Positions 25,223-34,442 are shown, counted from the first letter of the stretch. The stretch is DNA of 46,812 bases from Robiginitalea sp. (GCA_024642005.1 JAHECA010000028.1:1-46812), one strand, 5' to 3'. Notes: generated by a model not told the origin, from the sequence alone. Numbers and translations are program-made.

Positions 25223-26572
25223 CTACTTATACGATTTCATGACATGGCCAAAACGTTTGGTGATCTTAACCCCGGCGCTCTCCAGAAAGCTGGTGGGCAA
25301 CTCGCCCCCTGCGAAGATGTAAACCAAATCGTTCGGGTACTCTTCCGGCTCTTCCCCGTCTTCCTTGATCAGTACACTGCGCGAGGAGATCGACAGCAGA
25401 TTCGAGTTATACAGTACAGCCAGGGAACCCTGCTGTTCGGCTTGCTGAATCTTATCCCGGTTCTTGGGTTTCAGGCGGGCGAATTTATCTTTCCGGTACG
25501 AGAGGGTCACCTCGTTCTGGTCCATTAACAACAGGGCCGATTCAATGGCCGAGTCGCCCCCGCCCACCACAATGATCTTTTTTCCCGAAATGCGTTCCGG
25601 TTCGAGTAGGCGGTAGGCAACATTCTGCCCGTCTTCCCCGGGAACGCCTAGTTTGCGTGGTGTCCCCCTGCGACCGATAGACAGGAGCACCTGGTTGCAG
25701 AGGTACGTGTCGCCTGTATTGGTCAGCACTTTAAAAGTGTCGTCTTCCACAGGAATGATCTGGTCTACCTTGGTATTCTCACGCACCGCCAGCTGTTGTT
25801 CCGAAATGACCTTCTGCCAAAGTTGCAGCAGTTCGTCCTTGTTGGTATCGTAGAGCTTCACCTTCCCGAACAGGGGCAGGTTCATGGGGGCGGTCATCAC
25901 GATTTTGGACCGCGGAAAGGTATAGACTGTGCCCCCCAGGGAATCCTGCTCGAGGGTAATGGAGCTCATGCCGTGTTCCTTGGCTGCCAAAGTTGCTGCA
26001 ATGCCGGCTGGTCCGGCCCCAATAATAACCACATCGAGCACGCCTTCCCTGGAAGCTTTCTTGGATTTGACCATGCTCTCGATGGCTTTTTGGCCCTGCT
26101 CAACGCTGTTCTTGATCAGGCCCATGCCACCCAGCTCGCCTGCAATGTACATGCCCTTAATATTGGTCTCATATTCTTTGCTGATATGCGGCAGGTCTAC
26201 CCCCCTGGTTTCGGTGCCAATGCGCAGGGAGATGGCTTCTACCGGGCAACTGTGAAAGCAGGCACCATGGCCCACGCAGTTAGACGTATTGATAACGGTG
26301 GCCACCCCATTGGCAATCCCAAGGATGTCTTTCTCCGGGCAGGCCGTGATGCAGGCGCCGCTGCCGATGCAGGCGTTCAGGTCTATGTGCGGGTGCAGCG
26401 ACAAGGGCTCGAATAGTCCTTCAGCCTTCGCCGTTTGCACTTTTTTGAGGGTGCGTTTGGTTTTGCGTGATTTCCGCCCCAGGTACAGGGCAATGGTCAG
26501 GCCGCAGAGCAAAAAGACGCTTCCGTAAATGATTACCTGTTCCAGTACGACCTCACTCATCAGAATATCCAT
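25223..26572 (-). CDS. Membrane-anchored ferredoxin/FAD-NAD(P) oxidoreductase
   Basis: A 449-residue protein with an N-terminal membrane helix (about 10-31). A basic linker and a two-cluster ferredoxin domain follow (about 60-115), then a thioredoxin-reductase-like FAD/NAD(P) domain with VVIIGAGPAG near 181 and IIVVGGGDSA. The ferredoxin motifs are unusual: CIGSGACITACP (C68, S71, C74, C78) and CVGHGACFHSCP (C99, H102, C105, C109) each lack the second Cys of CXXCXXCXXXCP. I believe this S/H pattern is usual for the family; cluster type is uncertain. No redox CXXC is seen in the flavin domain. A second ATG at 26560 overlaps the cytochrome b stop and is an alternative start. It probably links cytoplasmic NAD(P)H or ferredoxin with the membrane cytochrome b. 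Confidence 0.85.
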   Translation of the reverse strand: MDILMSEVVLEQVIIYGSVFLLCGLTIALYLGRKSRKTKRTLKKVQTAKAEGLFEPLSLHPHIDLNACIGSGACITACPEKDILGIANGVATVINTSNCVGHGACFHSCPVEAISLRIGTETRGVDLPHISKEYETNIKGMYIAGELGGMGLIKNSVEQGQKAIESMVKSKKASREGVLDVVIIGAGPAGIAATLAAKEHGMSSITLEQDSLGGTVYTFPRSKIVMTAPMNLPLFGKVKLYDTNKDELLQLWQKVISEQQLAVRENTKVDQIIPVEDDTFKVLTNTGDTYLCNQVLLSIGRRGTPRKLGVPGEDGQNVAYRLLEPERISGKKIIVVGGGDSAIESALLLMDQNEVTLSYRKDKFARLKPKNRDKIQQAEQQGSLAVLYNSNLLSISSRSVLIKEDGEEPEEYPNDLVYIFAGGELPTSFLESAGVKITKRFGHVMKSYK

Positions 26573-27396
26573 TTATAGCCCATGGTTACGGTTACCCCGA
26601 TATGGATGATCACGACAATGAGCATAATCAGGGCAAAGGGCATGTGGGCCACATGCCAGTACTTGAACAATTGCTGCATGCGTTGCAGCCGGGCAATGCG
26701 ACGCGAGAGTGTAAGCTCTTTTCTCACGATGCCCAGAATTTCCTTCCGGTGGTGCCTGGGCAGGTCGCCCCGCCCGAGGATTTTCTTTAGGTAGCCGTAC
26801 TTTTTCTTTGTGTCGGTATCGTTTTCAGCATCGATCAGGTTGGTAACGATGTCGATGGTGTTGCTCTCGAGGTTGAACTGCTGGTGCAATATTACAGCCA
26901 GGTCGGTTTTCATTCCCTGCAGTTCGCTGAGGCTAAGGGCCCGCCCCTCAATGGTGCGTGGAATCTGATTGTAGATAAATCGGCCGGCTACCCCGCTGGC
27001 CACCACGGCCACCATGCTCCAGAAAGCCACCGAAACGATTCCCCCAAACTTGAAGGCGGTGTGGAACAAGATCAGTATCGGCCCCAGGGTACACAGGAAA
27101 ATGTGGAACTCAAGAAGGTATTTTAAACGGATCACCCGGGCCATGAAGTTGTAGCGTTTGCGGGCGATGTACAAAACCACCCCGATGAGGATCAGCAGGG
27201 TGCCAATTACCCCCAGGCCCTGGCCGAACAGCCCGCTGGGCTTGAACCATTTGTGCTGGGGGTGGTAAAACCGCTCTTCGAGCGGGGTGGAATAATAGCC
27301 GTATCCGAAATACGCCAGGTAGGCGGTTGCGACCACCACAATCAATACCAGGGTAGTGATATAGGCGCGGTGTAGCTGCTTATTCACAGGCGGCAC
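26560..27396 (-). CDS. Di-heme-type cytochrome b membrane protein
   Basis: A 278-residue integral membrane protein, first gene of the multiheme operon. Hydrophobic segments lie near 12-32, 57-77, 94-114, 118-138 and 251-270. Two His pairs spaced 14 residues apart sit in helices, H98/H112 and H251/H265, the spacing expected for bis-His b hemes. A charged cytoplasmic domain (about 142-245) separates them. It would exchange electrons between the quinone pool, the ferredoxin/FAD protein (overlapping by 13 bases) and the periplasmic cytochromes. The start is GTG at 27396; a second GTG three codons later is also possible. The family name is not recognised with certainty. Confidence 0.72.
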   Translation of the reverse strand: MPPVNKQLHRAYITTLVLIVVVATAYLAYFGYGYYSTPLEERFYHPQHKWFKPSGLFGQGLGVIGTLLILIGVVLYIARKRYNFMARVIRLKYLLEFHIFLCTLGPILILFHTAFKFGGIVSVAFWSMVAVVASGVAGRFIYNQIPRTIEGRALSLSELQGMKTDLAVILHQQFNLESNTIDIVTNLIDAENDTDTKKKYGYLKKILGRGDLPRHHRKEILGIVRKELTLSRRIARLQRMQQLFKYWHVAHMPFALIMLIVVIIHIGVTVTMGYKWIF

Positions 27397-27592
27397 TGTT
27401 GGTTAGACATAATTAGATAACGTGATTTTTGTCGATTCATTGGGTATGCAAGACAAAAAGGCCCTTTTTTTCATCCGTTAAATTTTTGACAAATAGTTAT
27501 TTAAGGCATACTAGGACCGGGAATCTTAAGTTTACTTTGGCATATGGCCTGCCAAGGGCCCTGCCGTGTCCACTATTTCTCAAATAACAACC
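27397..27592. promoter_or_regulatory. Divergent promoter region between multiheme and ApbE operons
   Basis: A 196-base AT-rich gap separates the GTG of the cytochrome b gene from the ATG of the thioredoxin-like gene. On the minus strand TATCTAAT (27419-27412) lies 15 bases before the GTG. On the plus strand a TACTTTGG sequence (27533-27540) follows a TTGAC about 30 bases earlier. Neither is a full consensus match, so boundaries are approximate. The shared region suggests co-regulation. Confidence 0.4.
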
Positions 27593-28033
27593 ATGAGAAC
27601 TTACACCCTACTCCTGTTCTTTTGTATTCTCGCATTTTCTGCAAACGCCCAGCAATGGCAAACCGATTTTGAGCAAGCCAAAAGCCTGGCGGCTGAAAAT
27701 GATCTGCCCATTGTCCTTGTTTTTCAGGGTTCCGACTGGTGCGCTCCCTGCATTCGGCTCGACCGGGAAATCTGGGCAACCGAGACGTTCCGGAAGTACG
27801 CCGAAACCCATTTTGTGATGCTCAAGGCAGATTTCCCGAGGCGGAAACAGAACGCCTTGTCGCCCGAACAGACGGAAGCCAATGCGCGGCTTGCCGAGAC
27901 GTACAACAAAAACGGTATTTTCCCCTTGGTGGTGGTACTCGACGCCAGGGGGAATGTCAAAGGCCGTGCCGGGTACGAGCGGCTTAGCCCGGAAGATTAT
28001 ATCAAGATGCTGGAATCCCTTAGCCGTTCCTGA
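27593..28033 (+). CDS. Exported thioredoxin-like protein
   Basis: A 146-residue exported thiol-disulfide protein. The signal peptide MRTYTLLLFFCILAFSANA is followed by a thioredoxin fold with active site WCAPC (C50, C53), strands IVLVFQGSDW and FVMLKADFPR, and the cis-Pro region GIFPLVVVLD. It likely keeps Cys residues of exported partners reduced, possibly the Cys-rich end of the DUF4266 lipoprotein two genes on. ATG 27593 gives a clean signal peptide, better than the frame's earlier start at 27566. Its stop overlaps the apbE start (TGATG). It diverges from the multiheme operon over 196 bases. Confidence 0.85.
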   Translation: MRTYTLLLFFCILAFSANAQQWQTDFEQAKSLAAENDLPIVLVFQGSDWCAPCIRLDREIWATETFRKYAETHFVMLKADFPRRKQNALSPEQTEANARLAETYNKNGIFPLVVVLDARGNVKGRAGYERLSPEDYIKMLESLSRS

Positions 28034-29013
28034 TGCTGCGCGCCCTGCTCATCGCCTTTCTTGCTGTGTCGCCCGCCCGGGCCCAACAGCCTTTCAAACG
28101 GGTACTCAAACTCATGGGCAGCCGCTTCGAAATAACGGTGGTAGCCCCTTCGAAGCAGCAGGGCGAAGCATGGATAGACCTGGCGGTGGGGGAAATCTCC
28201 CGCATCGAAAAGCTGATCTCGTCCTGGGACCCCAACTCGCAGACTTCTGAGATCAATCGCATGGCCGGGGTACAACCCGTACCGGTCGACCCGGAATTGT
28301 TTGGCCTTATCAAAAGGGCAGAGGGAATATCGCGCCTCACCGACGGGGCCTTCGACATCACCTACGCCTCCATGGACAAGATCTGGAAGTTCGACGGCAG
28401 CATGACCGAAATGCCCTCCGAGGCGGCCATTCGGGAGTCGGTGGCACGGGTGGGTTACAGCAAGCTGATCCTCGACCAGGAAGCGCACAGCGTCTTTCTG
28501 CCGGAAGCCGGCATGAAAATAGGGTTCGGGGCGATCGGGAAAGGCTATGCAGCCGATCGCGCCAAGGCCCTGCTTATGGAAAAGGGTGTGCCTGCAGGAA
28601 TCATCAACGCTTCGGGCGATATGAACACCTGGGGCCATCAGCCCGACGGCAAACCCTGGCAGGTGGCCATTACCAATCCGATGGACAAGCTTAAATCCTT
28701 CGGTACGCTCCCCATTTCTGACCAGGCTGTAGTCACTTCAGGGAATTACGAAAAATATGTAACCTTTGGCGGAAGGCGCTATACGCACATCATCGACCCC
28801 CGCAGCGGGTATCCGGCAACGGGCATCCTGAGCGTAACGGTCTTTGCCCCCAAGGCCGAGCTGGCAGATGCCCTGGCCACTTCTGTCTTTGTGATGGGCG
28901 TGGCAACCGGCATAGACCGTATTGACCAACTTCCGGGCATAGCGTGCATTATTGTAGATGAAAACGGCAACCTGCATACTTCCAAAAACATCCAATTAAA
29001 AAGGACCCCATGA
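28033..29013 (+). CDS. apbE: FAD:protein FMN transferase (ApbE)
   Basis: A 326-residue exported flavinyltransferase, which attaches FMN to Ser/Thr of target proteins outside the cytoplasm. Recognised by the start region MGSRFEITVV, EISRIEKLISSWDPNSQTSEIN, FDITYASMDKIW, IGFGAIGKGYAADRA, the NASGDMNTWG segment and YTHIIDPRSGYPATG with the catalytic/Mg-binding region, and ADALATSVFVMG. The signal peptide is short (MLRALLIAFLAVSPARA). It sits between the thioredoxin-like and DUF4266 genes with overlaps at both ends, so its target is probably a product of this operon or the adjacent electron-transfer operon. Confidence 0.93.
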   Translation: MLRALLIAFLAVSPARAQQPFKRVLKLMGSRFEITVVAPSKQQGEAWIDLAVGEISRIEKLISSWDPNSQTSEINRMAGVQPVPVDPELFGLIKRAEGISRLTDGAFDITYASMDKIWKFDGSMTEMPSEAAIRESVARVGYSKLILDQEAHSVFLPEAGMKIGFGAIGKGYAADRAKALLMEKGVPAGIINASGDMNTWGHQPDGKPWQVAITNPMDKLKSFGTLPISDQAVVTSGNYEKYVTFGGRRYTHIIDPRSGYPATGILSVTVFAPKAELADALATSVFVMGVATGIDRIDQLPGIACIIVDENGNLHTSKNIQLKRTP

Positions 29014-29222
29014 AAACCCGATTGCTCTTATTGGCCCTCTCACTGATCGCGCTGCAGTCGTGCGCCGTGGTCAGGGAATACGAAATGGTGAACCTTAACG
29101 ACCCAGACATGAACCTGTCTGACCTGAAGTGCGACCGGAACCTGCTTACCATGCAGTCGTACCGGGAGGCCGCCTCGGGAGCAAACGGGGGTAAAACCGG
29201 AGGCGGCTGCGGCTGCAACTAA
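29010..29222 (+). CDS. DUF4266 small Cys-rich lipoprotein
   Basis: A 70-residue lipoprotein of the DUF4266 type. The lipobox LIALQSC gives lipidated Cys18. The mature part has YEMVNLNDPDMN, SYREAASGANGG, and ends GGGCGCN, a conserved-looking Cys-X-Cys terminus. Function is unknown. To my knowledge this family travels with ApbE and DUF3570. The CGCN end could bind a metal or be modified. The gene overlaps apbE by four bases (ATGA). Confidence 0.85.
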   Translation: MKTRLLLLALSLIALQSCAVVREYEMVNLNDPDMNLSDLKCDRNLLTMQSYREAASGANGGKTGGGCGCN

Positions 29223-29231
29223 GCCCATGCC

Positions 29232-30536
29232 ATGAAAAAACTCTTCGGATTACTAGGCTTGCTCTGCAGCCTGGCTTCGGCCCAGCAGACCGAACCGGAA
29301 GATTACAAGAAAAGGGCGCTCGATGCGGCGGAAATCGACTTTCTCAGCAGCTATTACCAGCAAGATGGCACAAATGCCGCGGTAACCGGCGGTATCGGCA
29401 CCGAGTCGCTTACCGACGGCACAGCGACCATCGTGGTATCGGTGCCGCTCAACGAAGACGACATTTTGGGTGTAGATGCGGGTATTTCAGCCTATACCTC
29501 GGCCTCCTCCAGCAACATCAACCCCTTCGACGGCCCGGCCGATCCGTTCCAGGCCAGCTCGGGAGCCTCAGGATCAGACCTGTGGTCGAATGCCGTAATT
29601 ACCTATACGCACAACTCCGACGACCGCAACCGGCTCTGGAGCGCACACCTGTCGGTGTCTGCGGAATACGATTATTTTTCCCTGGGCCTGGGTGCCAGCC
29701 ACAGCTGGCTCTTCAACGACAAGAATACCGAGTTTTCCCTCAAGGGCAACGTATATGTCGACAGCTGGAATACCATTTATCCGTACGAGCTCAGGCCATT
29801 CGCCCCCGGCGGGAACGGGCTGAACGACATCCTCTTCCGAGCAGATCCGATTACGGGCAACCCAGCCTATAACCCTACCTTTGAGCCGTTCGACAAAACC
29901 GGGCGCAATTCCTATGCCCTGGGGTTGAGCTTCTCCCAGATCCTTTCAAAAAACCTGCAGGGCAGCATGGCACTCGACCTGGTCTATCAACAGGGCCTGC
30001 TTTCCACCCCTTTCCAGCGCGTGTACTTTGCAGATGTGGAGGATAGTTTTTTGAGGGGCTTCCACCTGGCCGACGCCATAGAGCAGCTCCCGGACGGACG
30101 GTTTAAATTCGCCATAGGGACACGTCTGCACTACTACATAAACGAGTACCTGAGCCTGCGGGGGTTTTACCGATACTATTCCGACGATTGGGGGCTTGCC
30201 TCCCATACGGCCAGCCTGGAAATTCCCTTCAAGCTCTCCCGCAATTTTACCCTGTATCCCTCCTACAGGTTTTATTCCCAAACGGCAGCCGATTACTTTG
30301 CTCCCTACAACCAACACCTGAGCACAGCGGACTATTATACGTCTGACTATGATTTGTCGGGTTTCCGGGCGAATCAATACGGGATGGGGGTTAGCTATAC
30401 CGACATCTTTACGCGGCTTCACATTTTCCAGTTCGGGCTGAAACGCATTGACCTCAAGTTCTACAACTACAGCCGGAATTCGCCCTTTTCCTCCTTCATT
30501 GTTACGGCAGGAGTAAACTTCGTGCTGGACCGGTAA
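29232..30536 (+). CDS. DUF3570 outer-membrane beta-barrel protein
   Basis: A 434-residue exported protein. The signal peptide (MKKLFGLLGLLCSLASA) is followed by a region with YTSASSSN (about 88-95) and ASSGASGSD (108-116). From about 118 on are amphipathic strands ending in a C-terminal strand (SFIVTAGVNFVLDR) typical of an outer-membrane barrel. SGAS at 110-113 resembles the [S/T]GA[S/T] sites used by ApbE. Similar SGAS motifs are, as I recall, conserved in DUF3570. It is last in the thioredoxin-apbE-DUF4266-DUF3570 operon. Its stop is one base from the convergent lipoprotein's stop. Confidence 0.85.
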   Translation: MKKLFGLLGLLCSLASAQQTEPEDYKKRALDAAEIDFLSSYYQQDGTNAAVTGGIGTESLTDGTATIVVSVPLNEDDILGVDAGISAYTSASSSNINPFDGPADPFQASSGASGSDLWSNAVITYTHNSDDRNRLWSAHLSVSAEYDYFSLGLGASHSWLFNDKNTEFSLKGNVYVDSWNTIYPYELRPFAPGGNGLNDILFRADPITGNPAYNPTFEPFDKTGRNSYALGLSFSQILSKNLQGSMALDLVYQQGLLSTPFQRVYFADVEDSFLRGFHLADAIEQLPDGRFKFAIGTRLHYYINEYLSLRGFYRYYSDDWGLASHTASLEIPFKLSRNFTLYPSYRFYSQTAADYFAPYNQHLSTADYYTSDYDLSGFRANQYGMGVSYTDIFTRLHIFQFGLKRIDLKFYNYSRNSPFSSFIVTAGVNFVLDR

Positions 30537-30537
30537 T

Positions 30538-31188
30538 TCAAAAGAGGGGGTAGCGGGAAGTGCCTTCCTGACCTTTGTGGTAGAGATCGGCCAGGGTATT
30601 CATCAGGTGGGCCACAATCTGGTTTTCTCCCAACCCATTGCTGTACATACGGTACGACTCATCGAGTTGCTCCTTCAGGAAAAAGTCGAGGTCGTCTGAC
30701 CCGAACTGGTGAAAAGCCCGCCACGAAACCAGGCCTTCCAGCATGCGCCTGTGCGCCAGAAAGCGTTGTTTGGCCGTTTCACACTCGCGTTCCAGGGCAG
30801 GGTTGTTGCGGTTCTGTTCTTTGTGAGATTCCAGGTAGGCTTCCTGATAAGCCGTGCGTACGCGATAATCAGCAGCACGGGCATCGGCGATGAGCCGGAA
30901 ATACGCCCGGCTCACCAGCTTCGGATATACCTCCAGAAATTCGGGGGTTACCTCGCTGCTGTTGAGGTTTTCGGTGCCGGGCAAGGCATAATAGGCGGGG
31001 CGATCGCCCGCAGAAGGGCTCACCCGGCTGGTCAGTGACGCGTTCCACTCGGGCGAACCTACCACACTATCCCAGGCGTTGGCATACTGGTCTTCCTCCC
31101 GGGGCAGGCCCGAACAGCCTGCCAGGAACAGCAGGGCCATTGCGGCGGTAAAGGCCGGCCTGTACTTCGGTGGTAATTTCATTTGCAT
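30538..31188 (-). CDS. Uncharacterised lipoprotein
   Basis: About 216 residues. The lipobox ALLFLAGC follows a short basic signal (MKLPPKYRPAFTAAM). The mature part is mainly helical and charged with no recognised domain (VSRAYFRLIADARAADYRVRTAY, CETAKQRFLAHRRMLEGLVSWRAF, LADLYHKGQEG). I place the start at ATG 31188 or 31182, because upstream frame residues do not look like a signal peptide. It follows the large propeller gene by about 110 bases on the same strand. Confidence 0.6.
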   Translation of the reverse strand: MQMKLPPKYRPAFTAAMALLFLAGCSGLPREEDQYANAWDSVVGSPEWNASLTSRVSPSAGDRPAYYALPGTENLNSSEVTPEFLEVYPKLVSRAYFRLIADARAADYRVRTAYQEAYLESHKEQNRNNPALERECETAKQRFLAHRRMLEGLVSWRAFHQFGSDDLDFFLKEQLDESYRMYSNGLGENQIVAHLMNTLADLYHKGQEGTSRYPLF

Positions 31189-31301
31189 CGCGTGTTCAGG
31201 ACTAAGAAAACACAGATTGACGAGGCGCGAAAATCTCCTTGGCGAAAAGCTCGCTTTTCTCGACAAAAACGCTGATTCCCAGCACATGAGGCAAGCCTCT
31301 T

Positions 31302-34300
31302 TTACCGTAAGTCGGCCGGAACATACAGCACCCCGATGCCAGCCTGTTGCAATGCCTGGTTAAGGGCGGCCACCTGCCGGTTGAAAATGTCGAGGGCCGT
31401 GGTCTTGTGCCGGGCCCAAACCCCGTTCAATTCGGCGATTTTCTGCACGGTCCCCTCATTCACCCTGGGTATGGCGCTATCGCCGTGGTTCAGGGCTGTC
31501 AGGTACTCGGCCGTAAACCCGTTTACGAAATTTTCCACATCGTCATAGGCTTTGGACAGGCGCTGAACCATGGTCTTGTCCCAGGCGTCCATCACCTCAG
31601 ACAGCCCGCGGGCCTGTTCGAGCAATTGGGATTGCGGGGTAGCCTTCAGATGCGACTCCAGCTCTTTTACCCGACCGTGCAGGGCGTGCATCTGATTGGT
31701 CATTTCGGTCATTTCGGTATAAGTGGCTTCTGCCTGTGTCATAAAGCGGTCGTAATCGGCGAATTCCTCGGCCGTGGTCGGAATTAACGGATTGTTCAGG
31801 AGGGCCGCACGGGTTTCCAGCTTCGTATCTCCGAAACTCAACATAAAGGAATACTCGCCTGGAATAGCCTTATGACCCCTATAACTGGCCTCGATATACA
31901 CTTCCGGGGCGCCGGGCAAGTTCGGATGCCGCATGTCCCACACAAATCGGTTCAGCCCCTTCTTGGCCGGTATTAAGCTGGTTCTCGGAGGTGCGCCCTC
32001 ATAACTCTGGTAGTTCGAATCGGGCTTGGAACTGTATGACCCGATGATCTTGCCCGAGGCGTTGCGCACTTCCAGGCGAACCTCTGTAGAATCGGAAAGT
32101 TCAGGAAGTTCGTAGTAAAGGGTCATGCCACTGGCCGGGTTCATGCCCAGGAACGGGTTGGTGCCGCTGGGGGCACTGCTGTTCATCGAGCTGTACCAGT
32201 TCGGGTAAACCGCATCTTCGGGCCGGTAAAAATGTCCGCCGGCAACCGACCCCCGGTACTGCTGCAGCAGCCCCATGTCGTCAAATATCCAGAATGAACG
32301 GCCCGAGGTGGCCACAATCAGGTCGCCAAATCGAATCTGAAGGTCTGTGACCGGAACTACCGGGAGGTTGCTTTTTAAAGGCTCCCAGGCCTGCCCTCCA
32401 TTAAAGGAAACATACAAGCCGGTTTCGGTACCGGCTACCAGCAGGTCTTTTCGCACAGGGTCTTCCCGCACCACACGGGTATAAGCGCCTACGGGGATAC
32501 CGGCACTGATATTCTTCCAGCTCTTGCCGTAATCGGTGCTTTTGTACAGGGCCGGGGTGTGGTCGTTGAACTTGTAGCGGGTAGTGGCGATATAGACTGT
32601 GCCCGCATCGTGTGGAGACACTTCGATGGCATTCACCAGGGTTTCTGGCATGCCTTTGGGCGTTATGTTTTCCCAGTGCTGCCCGTTGTCTCGGGTCAGG
32701 TATACCAGGCCGTCATCACTGCCCGTGTACATTACGCCCGCCTCGTGTTGCGACTCCACCACGTACGAAAGGGTGCCGTAGTTTTCGGCGCCCACCGCCT
32801 CATTTGTGTAAGGTGCTCCCCCGTTGCCCTGCTTCTCGTCCTGATTGCCGGTGAGATCGGGCGAAGCCACTTCCCAGGTGCGACCTTCATCGCGGGTACG
32901 CAACAGGTACTGGGCGCCGTGGTAATAGGTGTTGGGCTCATGCATCGACTTGATGATGGGGGCGTTCCAGTTGAACAGGTATTTCATTTCTCGGGCCGGA
33001 AGGCCCAGGTACAGGTTGGGTTCAATCATGATCAGGGTTCCCACCTTGGCCTTGACATCGAGCATTTCGATATAGCCCAGGTAACTGCCTCCCATAACCT
33101 TTACCGGGTTGTTGGGGTCAAAGGCCAGGAAGGCACTCTCTCCCCCGGCCGAAGCCTCCCAGTGCTCGAAGCCGATCCCATAACTACCCATCCCGATACT
33201 GGCAATTTTCACGGAAGAATTGTCTTGTTGCCCCCCGTAAATGTTGTACGGGAAAAGGCTGTCTGTGGCTATCCGGTACATCTGGGCCGTGGGCATATTG
33301 TCCTGGGCGGTCCAGGTGGCGCCCCCGTCAAAAGTGACCTCGGCACCGCCATCGTCGGAAATCAACATGTTTTTGGGGTTGCGCGGGTTTATCCACAATT
33401 CGTGGTAATCCCCGTGGTTGGTCTGAAAATGCTCCCAGGTTGCACCCCCGTCGATAGAGCGCAGCGCATCGGCGCTCATTACATATATGGTGTGTTCATC
33501 GATTGGGTCGGGGGTAATTTCGATATAGTACCAGGCACGCTGCAGCAAGCGGTGGTCCCCGCTCACCCGGCTCCAGCTCTTTCCGCCATTCAAGGAGGTA
33601 AACAAGCCCCCTTTTTCCTGTTTGGAATCACTTTCGATTAGGGCGTATACGCGATCGGAGTTCGCCCGAGAAACCGCTATGGCCATCTTCCCTTTCTCTT
33701 CGGGCAACCCGGTATGGATTGTCGACCAGGTTTCGCCCCCGTCGGTCGATTTATAGAGGCCGCTGCCGGGGCCTCCGCTAACCACCTGCCAAGGGGTGCG
33801 ATTATGTTCCCACATGGAGGCGTAGAGCACGCTTGGGTTATGGACGTCTATGGACAGGTCGTTGCACCCGGTACCCTCATTAACAAAGAGTACTTGCTTC
33901 CAGGTTTTGCCCCCGTCGGTTGATTTATAGATGCCCCGCTCCTTGTTGCTGCCGTGCAGGGCGCCCTGGGCTGCTACCCAAAGTATATCGGGGTTATCGG
34001 GATGGACGATGATCCTCGCGATATGACGGGTTTGTTCCAACCCCATATGCTGCCAGGTTTTCCCGGCGTCGGTTGACTTGTAAACGCCATCTCCATAGGA
34101 AGTCATTACGCCCCGGGGAGCGTGTTCCCCCATGCCCACATAGACCACATTCGGGTGGCTCTCCGAGACCGTGACGGTGCCTACCGAGCCTGTTTTGAAA
34201 AACCCGTCAGAAATGTTATTCCAGCTATTGCCGGCATCGCTTGTTTTCCAAAGCCCTCCCCCGGTGGTACCCATGTAGTAGGTTAGCGGGTCGCCCACCA

Positions 34301-34442
34301 CCCCCGCAGACCCTGTAGAACGACCCCCGCGAAACGGGCCGATGCTGCGGAATCGCACGGGTTCCATGTAGGTGTTCAAATCTTGTGCCAGGCTCGAAAA
34401 AGCCAGGAAACCCATTGCAAAGAGCGGGAGTATTTTTTTCAT
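31302..34442 (-). CDS. Exported BNR/VPS10-like beta-propeller protein
   Basis: A 1046-residue secreted protein with signal peptide ([20 protein letters not shown]). Many BNR/Asp-box repeats (SxDxGxTW) are visible: [81 protein letters not shown]. These build sortilin/VPS10-type beta-propellers over residues about 30-720. A beta-sandwich and a C-terminal helical region follow. Such proteins are often annotated as glycosyl hydrolases from the BNR motif alone; no catalytic residues for that are evident to me. Substrate unknown. Confidence 0.85.
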   Translation of the reverse strand: MKKILPLFAMGFLAFSSLAQDLNTYMEPVRFRSIGPFRGGRSTGSAGVVGDPLTYYMGTTGGGLWKTSDAGNSWNNISDGFFKTGSVGTVTVSESHPNVVYVGMGEHAPRGVMTSYGDGVYKSTDAGKTWQHMGLEQTRHIARIIVHPDNPDILWVAAQGALHGSNKERGIYKSTDGGKTWKQVLFVNEGTGCNDLSIDVHNPSVLYASMWEHNRTPWQVVSGGPGSGLYKSTDGGETWSTIHTGLPEEKGKMAIAVSRANSDRVYALIESDSKQEKGGLFTSLNGGKSWSRVSGDHRLLQRAWYYIEITPDPIDEHTIYVMSADALRSIDGGATWEHFQTNHGDYHELWINPRNPKNMLISDDGGAEVTFDGGATWTAQDNMPTAQMYRIATDSLFPYNIYGGQQDNSSVKIASIGMGSYGIGFEHWEASAGGESAFLAFDPNNPVKVMGGSYLGYIEMLDVKAKVGTLIMIEPNLYLGLPAREMKYLFNWNAPIIKSMHEPNTYYHGAQYLLRTRDEGRTWEVASPDLTGNQDEKQGNGGAPYTNEAVGAENYGTLSYVVESQHEAGVMYTGSDDGLVYLTRDNGQHWENITPKGMPETLVNAIEVSPHDAGTVYIATTRYKFNDHTPALYKSTDYGKSWKNISAGIPVGAYTRVVREDPVRKDLLVAGTETGLYVSFNGGQAWEPLKSNLPVVPVTDLQIRFGDLIVATSGRSFWIFDDMGLLQQYRGSVAGGHFYRPEDAVYPNWYSSMNSSAPSGTNPFLGMNPASGMTLYYELPELSDSTEVRLEVRNASGKIIGSYSSKPDSNYQSYEGAPPRTSLIPAKKGLNRFVWDMRHPNLPGAPEVYIEASYRGHKAIPGEYSFMLSFGDTKLETRAALLNNPLIPTTAEEFADYDRFMTQAEATYTEMTEMTNQMHALHGRVKELESHLKATPQSQLLEQARGLSEVMDAWDKTMVQRLSKAYDDVENFVNGFTAEYLTALNHGDSAIPRVNEGTVQKIAELNGVWARHKTTALDIFNRQVAALNQALQQAGIGVLYVPADLR

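Noticed and set aside
22379-25242. Long plus-strand open frames (377 and 531 residues) over the cytochrome genes
   Set aside because: Composition is repetitive Val/Ala/Gly without domains; they are antisense shadows of the heme-repeat coding strand, where stops are rare.
31302-34442. Calling the BNR propeller protein a sialidase
   Set aside because: Asp-box repeats alone do not show sialidase activity, and the Arg triad and catalytic residues were not recognised; VPS10/sortilin-like propeller fits better.
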